64,000 nt of DNA from Tigriopus japonicus (taxonomy: Eukaryota > Arthropoda > Copepoda > Harpacticoida > Harpacticidae): the NCBI GenBank assembly GCA_010645155.1, contig CM021316.1, forward strand, positions 1,230,612 through 1,294,611, given 5' to 3'. The notes below the pieces were generated by a model that worked only from the letters and a program-made list of their open reading frames with translations, had not been told where the DNA came from and made no database searches. Below, piece after piece: positions 57,001 through 64,000 of the stretch (positions are counted from its first letter, which is position 1; every line of letters begins with the position of its first letter). A program made the translations under genes and the position numbers.

Positions 57001-59199
57001 TCGTCCGTGTTCAAGGGCAGGTGGATACCATAAAATTGGGAACCAGTTTGGATCCTTCAGATTGGCGACCTTTTTCTTTCAAATCAAGCTAGCAAGATTT
57101 CTATTCATGTTTGATAGCAATCTTGAGAGTCTTGAGTGGCAAGCCAAGTCCAAAAATGACTACATATCTCGTCGTCACTTGTCACGAATGGAAACTCAAG
57201 ATGTAGATAATGTTTTGTCTGCAGTTCCAACAGTTTGGTCTCTTTAATCCTCACCCCTTCTTTTAACCCTCTGAACAAGATGCAGAGTTGAAAAAAAGAG
57301 CTTCAAATAGGGCACAACCCTTCGCAGGTTCAAATTTGATTTCAACACTCAGAACAAGTCTGGCTTAGAAAGATAGATGGAGGTACATATATCCATGAAA
57401 TTTTTTGTTTATACGTGTACTTAGAAGCAATGTGTTATTTCGAAACACGTAAAGTTCAGTGATGAGCTTCATGGTTTCTAAGTTTGTCTGGAAACAAAGG
57501 GCGGCATTTTGAATGAATATGTCGCTTCCCTCAAATGGAACTCGAGTCCTCCATGCATGACAAAATGTCTGAAATAGACTCATCCCATATCTCAATTGAG
57601 ATCTTTTGATTGAGAAGCAAAGTGAGGTAATACGTTTCTAGGAGAGCACATTATCAATGTTATTCTGTACATTATAATTGAGCTGTAATCAACCACAAAA
57701 ATGCCAAAAACAAACATCTCCTCTTTCTCATGCCTGAAATGGCAATCACCTCATGTGTAACTGATTGCATCGCTCAAAAGCACGAGGTTTGTCCGGAAGA
57801 TCAACAAATTCAAAGGCGTTTTGACAACAAAGTCCATAATGCACTCACTCTCCTATGTTCTATCTACTCTCTCAATAGAATGACGACTACCAGGTTCAAG
57901 AATTGAGGGCTTCTTTGGGTTTAAAGGACCATTGTCCCAAACTTCTCTCTCACTTCTTCGCAGGATTTTGAGCAATTCAAACAAAACACCAGGAAATGAG
58001 TCAGAGGCAAAACCTCAACCTCGTCGTGATCATCATGCTTCTCTATTGAACGGAGGCTCAAGAATGGAGGGAGATGGAAGAAATAATAATAATAAAGCTC
58101 GTGGTGTTCGTTATTTGTCGAGATGGATGTCCGCTCAATCCCTCCAATAGAGGAAGGGGGGGAAAAAGATCGATAATTGGCGATCCCGTTCAACCCATGC
58201 CAAATGGGGGACCTGAGCAACATACCGTATTTCTTGCTGCTCAAACCCACGTTGGCACTTGGAATTTGAGTACCGTTCAGGGCAAATGCATATTTGAACT
58301 GCAAAAAGTCATGAGAAAATTTGCCATGCACTCTTTTGCTAGAGTCGTAAAATTAATGGAGCTGAGAAACAATGTCCATAAATCAGTTCTTTAAGAATAA
58401 ACAATTATGCTTTGTTGCGAAATAGGCAGAAAAAAGTGGCCGATTATTTGGTATTTGCTCGGAGCATGTTTTTGGATTCAGCTTAACATGGATTCATAAC
58501 GGAGGGGGAACATGAAAAAGTGAACTGTTCATATATATTTTTTATCGAGCTCTGCCTTTTTAGCGGCAAACGGCATCTCATTCTTGATGAATCAAAAACG
58601 CTAGCCGACCATAAAATTAATCAATAACCACGAAGAAGACCATTCAATCATGCACTATACAACTTTCATAATTACAGTGGAGTGATCAATCATGCTTCAA
58701 AACACATCGAAAAGACTCTACCTTTGGTTTTAACGGTGATTGTTGAGCTGTGCGAGTTTTTCGCATTGTTGCTGGTCACCCTGTCACTAGATTTGGCATC
58801 TTTTGCCGATTTCACATTCGTCACACTCTGCTCACGATTGTTCTTCGTATTTAGCAGAGGGCGGGCTGAAGAGGCAGACACTTTCCTGACCGCCGAATTG
58901 CTGGAACGCAACCCAGCCCCACCCACTTTGTGCACATCCCTCTCAGGAGTCAGGGATTTCACTTGCCTCTCATGGGTGGGCGTGGTGATGGGTGTGTTAG
59001 AACCTGTGGAAGACGACGTAGAGTTCAACTTAACACGTTGCTGAGAGGGCAGCATGAGACTGGCTCGGTAAAGGTTGGGTGAGTTTTCTTTGGAGGAAGA
59101 TTCACTTCGTTTCTGACGAAACCTCTCTGCCGGACTTGAACGGGTCAAAGTCTTGGGCAAAGGTAGGGAAGAGGGTCGAACTGAGGTGGCTACGGACAT
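44163..59199 (-). CDS. MTUS/ATIP-like microtubule-associated coiled-coil protein, ten exons
   Basis: Exons on minus: 58722-59199, 55909-56079, 51489-51697, 50282-50363, 50046-50192, 47186-47382, 46768-47129, 46559-46701, 45112-45148, 44163-45039. All boundaries are GT-AG and every phase matches, giving 2,703 nt and 900 residues. Residues 1-240 are Ser/Thr/Asn-rich and basic. About 250-595 is coiled coil, with FDALSVTFDYLANK, ESLKAVLELKTREVHVLRNE and KKRLSMENEELHWKIRQ. The last two closely resemble the C-terminal coiled coil of vertebrate MTUS1/MTUS2 (KRLSMENEELLWKL). Residues 597-900 form an acidic, Ser-rich tail not found in the vertebrate proteins. Family members bind microtubules and regulate their dynamics in the cytoplasm. 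The start is the first ATG of the exon; further upstream exons are possible. A generic coiled-coil protein is the alternative. Confidence 0.75.
45112..45148 (-). CDS. MTUS-like gene, 37-nt micro-exon
   Basis: Acceptor CTGCAGTTTCACAG|AAGG and donor GGGAAG|GTAAAT. Encodes EGCSKSLPPFMG in phase 1 to 2, the only phase that connects the coiled-coil exon to the long acidic tail. A second acceptor 8 nt upstream (CTGCAG|TTTCACAG) would give a 45-nt exon. Confidence 0.6.
45620..46314. mobile_element. hAT-like MITE with exact 8-bp duplication, intronic
   Basis: The ends are TAGAGCGGCCAAAAATATTT and, inverted, TAGAGCGTCCGAAAATATTT. GAGATGAC occurs at 45612-45619 and 46315-46322. The interior is extremely AT-rich, with AAATATTTAAAT arrays. 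Related AAAATATTT-rich sequence flanks the gap at 48.2-49.7 kb. Confidence 0.88.
46559..46701 (-). CDS. MTUS-like gene, exon with the conserved MENEE motif
   Basis: Phase 2 in, phase 1 out. Encodes KLSAENRKLYSNIERESCEK and KRLSMENEELHWKIRQ, the most family-diagnostic segment, then SMDGLSLSTVE at the donor GAAG|GTAACA. Ignoring the donor adds 10 residues before a stop, which would make a shorter alternative terminus. Confidence 0.8.
46768..47129 (-). CDS. MTUS-like gene, coiled-coil exon (ESLKAVLELK)
   Basis: Phase 0 in, phase 2 out (GAAAG|GTTAGG). About 121 residues of uninterrupted heptads, including KSLEDQIHTLQNEIKEHEAL, AEAESLKAVLELKTREVHVL and LEEKLEEFDRVRLELS. The intron to the next exon is only 66 bp (46702-46767). 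Confidence 0.8.
47186..47382 (-). CDS. MTUS-like gene, coiled-coil exon (EHIIETRINDL)
   Basis: Phase 1 in, phase 0 out. Acceptor CCAAATATAG|TTCAAAAGG, donor CGAAAG|GTATGA. Encodes QKEHKEAIEHIIETRINDLT and VQLEEMEAKWQEKLLSSLEQ. The next intron is 56 bp (47130-47185). Confidence 0.78.
47546..47792 (+). mobile_element. tRNA-derived SINE in an intron
   Basis: The head contains the A-box-like GTGGTTAGCGCAG (47564) and a B-box GGTTCGATTCTCC (47601-47613). The first seven bases (GGGAGGA) can pair with TCCTCCC, so an acceptor stem persists. An unrelated body with GGCTGGCTTCGCTGGCCGGG follows and ends in an A11 tail. The T-arm stem is lost, so it is not a functional tRNA. Confidence 0.75.
48255..48362 (+). 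repeat. Direct repeat left of the assembly gap
   Basis: GGGCCCGGAAAAATATTTGC and following sequence match 49203-49310 in the same orientation at about 80% identity, with shared AAAGTGACAAAAT and AAAATATTTG and the spacing kept. Confidence 0.75.
48363..49127. other. Assembly gap (run of N)
   Basis: 765 undetermined bases within an intron of the MTUS-like gene. The long frames spanning it are artefacts. Confidence 0.99.
49203..49310 (+). repeat. Direct repeat right of the assembly gap
   Basis: Counterpart of 48255-48362. A third, weaker relative lies near 49650-49740 (GTGGCCAAAATATTTAAAAA). Confidence 0.75.
50046..50192 (-). CDS. MTUS-like gene, coiled-coil exon (QLTNQRAHDLDTF)
   Basis: Phase 1 to phase 1. 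Acceptor GGGACTTGCAG|TGCAATTG, donor GAAAAAG|GTGTGT. Encodes QLTNQRAHDLDTFRHETDQQ and FDSKVAKVKQQHQRLLEK. The intron to the previous exon is 89 bp (50193-50281). Confidence 0.78.
50282..50363 (-). CDS. MTUS-like gene, 82-nt coiled-coil exon
   Basis: Phase 0 to phase 1. Acceptor AAATCCCCAG|ATCGG, donor GATTTTG|GTAAGA. Encodes IGGLEAPVLRQQLEDLKSRL then EAKEKDF. Confidence 0.75.
51189..51464. mobile_element. Near-perfect foldback (116-bp arms, 34-nt loop) beside an exon
   Basis: The left arm 51189-51304 starts AGGTCGGTTGTTGAGGTAGT. The right arm 51339-51464 is its inverted copy with a few extra bases. ATA borders both ends, a possible 3-bp duplication. The structure lies entirely in the intron, starting 24 nt after the 5' splice site of the exon at 51489-51697. 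Confidence 0.8.
51489..51697 (-). CDS. MTUS-like gene, exon with FDALSVTFDYLANK
   Basis: Phase 1 to phase 0. Acceptor TTGATTGCAG|ATCGAATT, donor AATAAG|GTAAGA. Encodes a poly-Thr tract (ATTTTTTTTRYH), then VEAKEREIQNLRSQVRHNAK and FDALSVTFDYLANK, the start of the coiled coil and comparable to the FEALTLVVQHM region of MTUS1. Confidence 0.78.
52115..52433. mobile_element. MITE with CAGGGATGCCCATAAAAATT ends
   Basis: CAGGGATGCCCATAAAAATT on the left and, inverted, CAGGGAGGTCCATAAAAATT on the right. 319 bp, non-coding, target-site duplication not clear. It lies in an intron of the MTUS-like gene. Confidence 0.7.
52434..55220 (-). other. Intronic sequence, nothing further recognised
   Basis: Part of the 4.2-kb intron between the exons at 51697 and 55909. 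AT-rich, with no additional phase-compatible exon recognised, though a small one could be missed. Confidence 0.4.
55221..55355. repeat. Imperfect long hairpin, intronic
   Basis: Arms of about 60 nt (55221-55284 and 55296-55355) pair imperfectly around a short loop. CCAGACGTTTCACAGAGTA faces TACTCTTTGAAGCGTCTGG, and GTCAGCTGA faces TCAGCTGAC. The size and mismatch pattern fit a small MITE or a precursor-microRNA-like hairpin. Confidence 0.55.
55909..56079 (-). CDS. MTUS-like gene, exon 2 (Asn/Thr-rich)
   Basis: Phase 1 to phase 1. Acceptor AATGTTACAG|ATCTCAG, donor CCAAAG|GTAGGA. Encodes LRSNVSGQTSNGVSRTRKIS, an NTNATTSNTNNHNHPTT tract and GAKKSKDNSK. Low complexity, basic, probably disordered. 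It shares the phase and the leading AT of the next exon, so skipping it would keep the frame. Confidence 0.7.
56080..58721 (-). other. First intron of the MTUS-like gene
   Basis: About 2.6 kb. Contains a short TAGTAGTAG run near 56112 and no recognised element. The 136-codon minus frame at 57921-58331 has no splice-consistent boundaries or motif. Confidence 0.5.
58722..59199 (-). CDS. MTUS-like gene, first coding exon
   Basis: 159 codons plus one base from ATG 59199 to the donor AACCAAAG|GTAGAG (phase 1). Begins MSVATSVRPSSLPLPKTLTR and continues FRQKRSESSSKENSPNLYRA and SSSTGSNTPITTPTHERQVK. Ser/Thr/Arg-rich with SP and TP sites, as in microtubule-binding N-termini regulated by proline-directed kinases. 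The higher G+C content than flanking DNA supports coding. Confidence 0.75.
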
Positions 59200-62100
59200 C
59201 TTGGGAGATTTGGTGTTAAACCCTCATTGTCTAACGATTGGATAATAACAACAACACATTTTTACTTCTGATCTGAACAAGGGATGAGGGTATGTATCTT
59301 TGGGAGGTCTGAGAGACAAAGGGAAGCAACATCCCGATCTTGAGACACAAGTGTGCCTGTATATTGCTAAGACAGACTCTCACGACCGCCCGCATTCTAT
59401 TGTCTATTCTAGGGATGAAACACTTGATATGGATCACAAATACAAATAAGGCCAGGCAATGCTTAAGACGACGACGAGCTGCACATGAATCTGTCTTCAA
59501 ACGTTAAAACTAGCCTTGTCCCCAATCTACTTGGATTTGCCAAGAAGAAAAGACAGATAGTTGGAATATTTGAGAGGAAGCAAATATCTTCTTCCATTCC
59601 CGGCTTATTTTGACTAGATAAAATATTAGACGGATGACATCTATTAATTGAATCCTGAACTGCACGAACTTGTCTCCGTCAGGCTCAGCTGTTGTTCGGG
59701 AATGAAAATCCAAGAACTTAAATGTAGCACTTTATGAGACGTGCCTAAGTCGATTTTGGGTGAGATTTACGGCTACCTTCAGTCACTTTGCAGGATTTGT
59801 CCCTGACTAAAGCGTCATATACACACATTCTGTGGGGGAAATAATGAACTAGCAGACCCAAGACACATACTTCTGAAGGCCGAGAGCATTTTAAGCGGTC
59901 CATGTACTCCTAAGTTGACGGTGTGGGCAATGTCAATAGATTTCGGAGCCAAGCTTCGCTGTGACAAAGTGTCTAAGTAAATAAAACTGTTTTTACTTCA
60001 ACAACCATTCACTCCTCAACTTGAAAACTCAAGAATCAAATCACTTGAATGCGGTGTCTTTCAAGTGAAAGAAGGGCGAATACACACGAATTAACCCCCA
60101 AAACAAGGGTGTTATATTTTATTAGGTGGTTCTCAAGCATTTAAATCTTGAACAAATCGTCCAGTGTGATGACAAAATCTGTGCCAAAACATGATCTCAC
60201 GCAACCAACAGGGTTTGCATATGATGTGCACTTTTTGCAGGAAATTGTGCACGCCAAGTTTTCAACGGGAAAGAAAATCAGAAAGAGAAAACCAGGGCCT
60301 CAGAAGTGAAGACAGTTTATCATAGCCCCCCAAGTTGCAAGGGGGAAACCTGTTCCCCCCCAGCTTTGAACAATTTTCCGGCCAGAAATAAGTTCACCTC
60401 CAATAATCAGTTAGTTATGGCTCTCGTTTAGGCCCCTAGGCACCTGCAACTTCTTGTGGGGGGCAAACGCGATTTCTCAAAACTTGCAGTCCAAAAAGCG
60501 CTTGAAATTTTATTGGGATATTACGTCTCTGTCATTCCTAGACAATGCTCTTTTCCAGATTGAACACATCGTTCATGGCATGTCGTGAGAGAATCCAAAA
60601 GGTGGTAAAGATGATATCTTTCTTCGTTTCAAGGAAAAAAGTGGCGCAAATCGCCCGAAGCCCCGTAATCGAGATCATGATATGGTTGGTGACTCATACC
60701 GAGTTTCTTTTCCGTCTGCTTTGAATGTGAGAGAAAGAAGGGGGACAATCAATGGCGATCAAGTTGTGCCCTAGTTCGGGATAGGAAGTAAAAATGTGGA
60801 TGATTGGATCTCACAAATCACAGATTTCGAGGATTAGCAGGCAACTATCACAATGGATTTAGGTGTGTGTGGTGTGTGTATCACTTCAATAGGTAAGTTC
60901 ACTATCCATGTCACACGTACTGGGATGAACGTGAAAACCAAGAGCACTTATTTCTATCAAAACAAGCCTCCACTAAAAGTACGTGAAAGACTCGCATGTA
61001 GGACGTACACACTGAAAGAATGACAATAGCCAACTGTTATTGCATAGTGGAGCAATTTCCATCCCTCCAGCTTGAAAGAGGGCTACCTCGAATGAGCTGG
61101 GAAACAAGCGCGGCTCAACGCCCCCCTCGCTTTGCACCGTTTGCAGCAACTCTACTCTGTGCGAGTGTACACGTTTGTTCACCAAGAGAGGAACTCCTAC
61201 AAGGCAGGATTAGAATCTGCCCTACATGAGAGGGCTAAAAGGAGGTTTGTTGTGACTTTTCTAAAATGCTATCCTTTGGAGTCGACTTAATGGACAATCA
61301 ATCCAAATCACGTTTAGATATGATTTTGCTATGGCATTGCACTTAATATGCAATTAGTGTTTTTTTTTCTTTCAATACAGACATCATAGGCGGCCCTGCT
61401 AATCAACACCCAGCTGACAACAGTTTTGAATACTTGAAATAAGACTGCTTGGTTGTTACCCAAACTGGGCCAAAATTAGATAGCCCCCTTTGATTCAATT
61501 TCACTTTCGTTGAGTTGGTATGATCAAAGGCCCAATTTCATTCTCACTAAGAGGTCCCCAAGTCCTGGAGAGTTCTGAGGTCTACCAATAATCAATTCAA
61601 GGTCCAAGTGTGGGAGCCACTGCCTGTAGTTTGAGGAAAGATCAATAAGAAAACCTTGACTTGATGGTCAAGTGAATTTGTGGCCAAAGTTTTTCCCTTT
61701 TTTGGTTGTCAGTGATGATCTTTTTTATGTTTAGAGTAATTTTGGCTTCCCATCCCCTTTGCTAGAAGTTCCTTTATAACAGTCTTCCTGAGTCGTTACG
61801 CGTCAGAACTTCGGGGTTTGGATGATGATGATGATACTACTGAACCGCAGTCTGCTAGTCGTCATGATATTTCCCGCGCTCAATTCGCTCGTTAATAGGG
61901 CTACAAGAAGATTACTGATATCGCCATGTTCCAAGCTGGGAGTTAATTTCAATCGCTTTGGCACAACTCTCTCCATGTAAAAGATCCTCTCTATGAGCTT
62001 AACTTGAGCTCCAAACGTCATCTCTAACTCATACCTCAATATCTGTCCAAGGAACCCTGGGGACAGCATTGATTAGTGTCTCTTAAAAAGCTCTTAGAGA

Positions 62101-64000
62101 TGAAGCTCTACTACGCAAAATGCATCGCTCCAGAATCTCAGCCAGAGCTCCACAGAGAATAAGCTGGTGAACGTCCATCACAGGAAGCCGCATAAATCAT
62201 CGACAAGGGCTCTCAAGTGATGATTTTGAGATGGCACCAAGAGGCGCAATCTCGCAGCCACCAATTCAACCGGTGCGGTACCATCTCCAGGTGCTAACGA
62301 AGGAACACTGAGACACAGAAAGGGAAGTGGGAAGCCATTTAAAGGAATCGAAGAGGCTCTTCCAGATTGGCTTAACCACAAAAGCTCACACTCATTCAAA
62401 AGAACATCACGCTCATGGCAAATGTTAGGTATGGAGGTAGGAGATCTACGAATGTTCACCTTCTTATGCCAGCAATTAATTAGCCCAATGAATGCCTTTG
62501 CATGAAATAGTATTCAGTCAAACGTGGCTGTTGAACTTAATTGATATCATAATCGCATTTATCACATACTTCATGATTGTTCAGCAATGTTGGAGTAATC
62601 TTTTTATCGTCAGAAAAACAATCGAACATGTTTACTTAAATTTTGATTGAAATTCGAGATGTTGTTGACCCTGGAGGAAATTCCTCGCCAAGAAGTGGAA
62701 GACAATTTTGAAGCCACTCAAGACGACAGATGAGAAAGGCTTATTGGATGCAGCACATCTGTTTGAAGAAAAATTTGGTCATTAAAACCTCTTTGTCGAT
62801 AGCTCTGGGCCAAACCGAAAAACTCGTGAAAGAAGAGGGGAAAAAACTCAAGCATCTGAGAAGGGAGAGAACAGACCGTTTTCACTACAAAAGTTATGCT
62901 TTCCGAAAGTACGGGTTGGCTCCCAATTGCGCGTTTCTGAACAACATCAGACTCACATTAAAGGGCTGAGAGTTGTCCGAGCATTTGGCAACTGATTTGG
63001 TGTGGTCAGAAAATGAGATATGTGGAAAGGTCAAGATGAGGCTCGAAGATAAGCCTAGATAAAAATTGAGTATGGCCTTGAGTTTGAGTCTCTTCCAAAT
63101 ACACTTCCTTATCCATATTCATGGATAGCTTGTCGCTTTTTCCTCCCTCCATTGTCTAAGGTCTACGCGTACTTCTAATTCCAATAGAACGATGAATATT
63201 TCCGGGCTTTTTACGGTTAAACAGAAACTCGTTGGGTGAATGAACCCGAGTCTCATTGTTTATGAGTTGCCGCAAGGCCTGATTTCACGTAGGCCTTCCA
63301 AGAAATGCGAGCAATGGCTCAGACACACCCAAGGCAAAACGTGGAAATAACTTCAACGAGACAACAAAGGTGTCATTCTGAGAAAGACAAAAATTTATTG
63401 TCGATCTTTTTTTGACGGAACTATCGATAGGTCGTTCCTCTCAACCTTCTAGAGACAAACGGATTTCATGAGGGTGACCGTCAACCAATCTGGTTAATTA
63501 CCTTGATTGCAGAGCGTAATGAGACAGCGATTTTAACATTCTCCTCATGCTATCAAAGGCCACTTCCAGAGCTCTGGCTCATATTGTCCAGCTACCTTGG
63601 CTTCATTAATCATCTCAACGTCTAAGTGAATGATTGCCAAAGACATTCACCGGGCAAAAGAGGCCATGATTGTCAATCAAACGGGTTTTGAACGCTCTGT
63701 CAAAAGATCTTCCTTGTCATTCTCGTATGTCAATGTCTTGTCAAGAAGTCGATGCTTAAAGAAGCATGACATCTCCCTGCTCAAACGGGGATCACAACTT
63801 GGAACATTCGGAGACGAAACAATCTCAAAAAAATATCCAAGTGCAAGCAGACTACCTCAGGTAACGGGTGTCATCGATCAAAATGCAGTTACGCCAGGGG
63901 ATGTATCGAAATATGTCAAGTTCTCATGATCATGATAGTTCTTGAACTCAAGGCAGGTCGTTTCACTCTGCCTCTCTATCTGGGTGATAGCCCGGATAAA
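59200..64000. other. No gene recognised; 5' flank of the MTUS-like gene
   Basis: Somewhat richer in G+C than the rest of the window. It should include the promoter of the MTUS-like gene, but no core element could be placed. A short foldback (CCCCCCAAGTTGCA near 60327 against TGCAACTTCTTGTGGGGGG near 60448) is present. The frame of 99 codons at 63630-63929 has no family feature. Confidence 0.4.

Noticed and set aside
57921..58331. 136-codon minus-strand frame in the first intron of the MTUS-like gene
   Set aside because: The frame is not bounded by consistent splice sites, and the exon chain joins perfectly without it.
63630..63929. 99-codon plus-strand frame
   Set aside because: No recognisable domain and no flanking splice or promoter evidence.

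Overview
This is a stretch of AT-rich, repeat-dense eukaryotic nuclear DNA. Spliced genes with GT-AG introns (and one probable GC-AG intron), divergent ionotropic receptors without a large amino-terminal domain, a trypsin-fold serine protease homologue and many small DNA transposons point to an arthropod. A crustacean such as a copepod fits, but the sequence alone does not prove the lineage. There is one assembly gap (N at 48363-49127). I found no prokaryotic feature, CRISPR array or operon.

Layout. 1-311: minus-strand ORF cut by the window edge, Gag-like. 675-8.6 kb: hAT-like and foldback elements, a tRNA-headed SINE and a 3.1 kb element with 276-bp inverted arms. 8669-12719 (minus): ionotropic receptor 1, two exons. 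14.3-17.3 kb: broken, inverted LTR element with envelope and gag remnants. 17.5-23.2 kb: MITEs, three with convincing target-site duplications, and a 0.7 kb palindrome. 24305-30724 (minus): ionotropic receptor 2, a paralogue with the same phase-0 intron; its intron carries an antisense LINE and two MITEs. 30.7-40.3 kb: no host gene recognised; two tRNA-derived SINEs and foldbacks. 40320-41039: internally deleted mariner. 41178-43870 (plus): serine protease homologue, catalytically dead. 44163-59199 (minus): ten-exon coiled-coil gene of the MTUS/ATIP microtubule-associated family, predicted at 900 aa, convergent with the protease homologue. 59.2-64 kb: no gene recognised.

How the genes relate. 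The two receptors are a head-to-tail tandem pair, probably ligand-gated channels used in chemosensation. The protease homologue would be a secreted non-enzymatic cofactor. The MTUS-like protein would be cytoskeletal. These three functions are unrelated and only share a neighbourhood.

The best observations are: (i) a SINE whose 3' end matches the 3' tail of the LINE in this window; (ii) two 3' splice sites 8 nt apart in the MTUS-like gene that would switch the C-terminal reading frame; (iii) a protease homologue that has lost both catalytic His and Ser and needs a 69-bp GC-AG intron; (iv) the paired receptors; (v) an LTR element with gag and env in opposite orientation. I did not find a clearly new multi-gene system.
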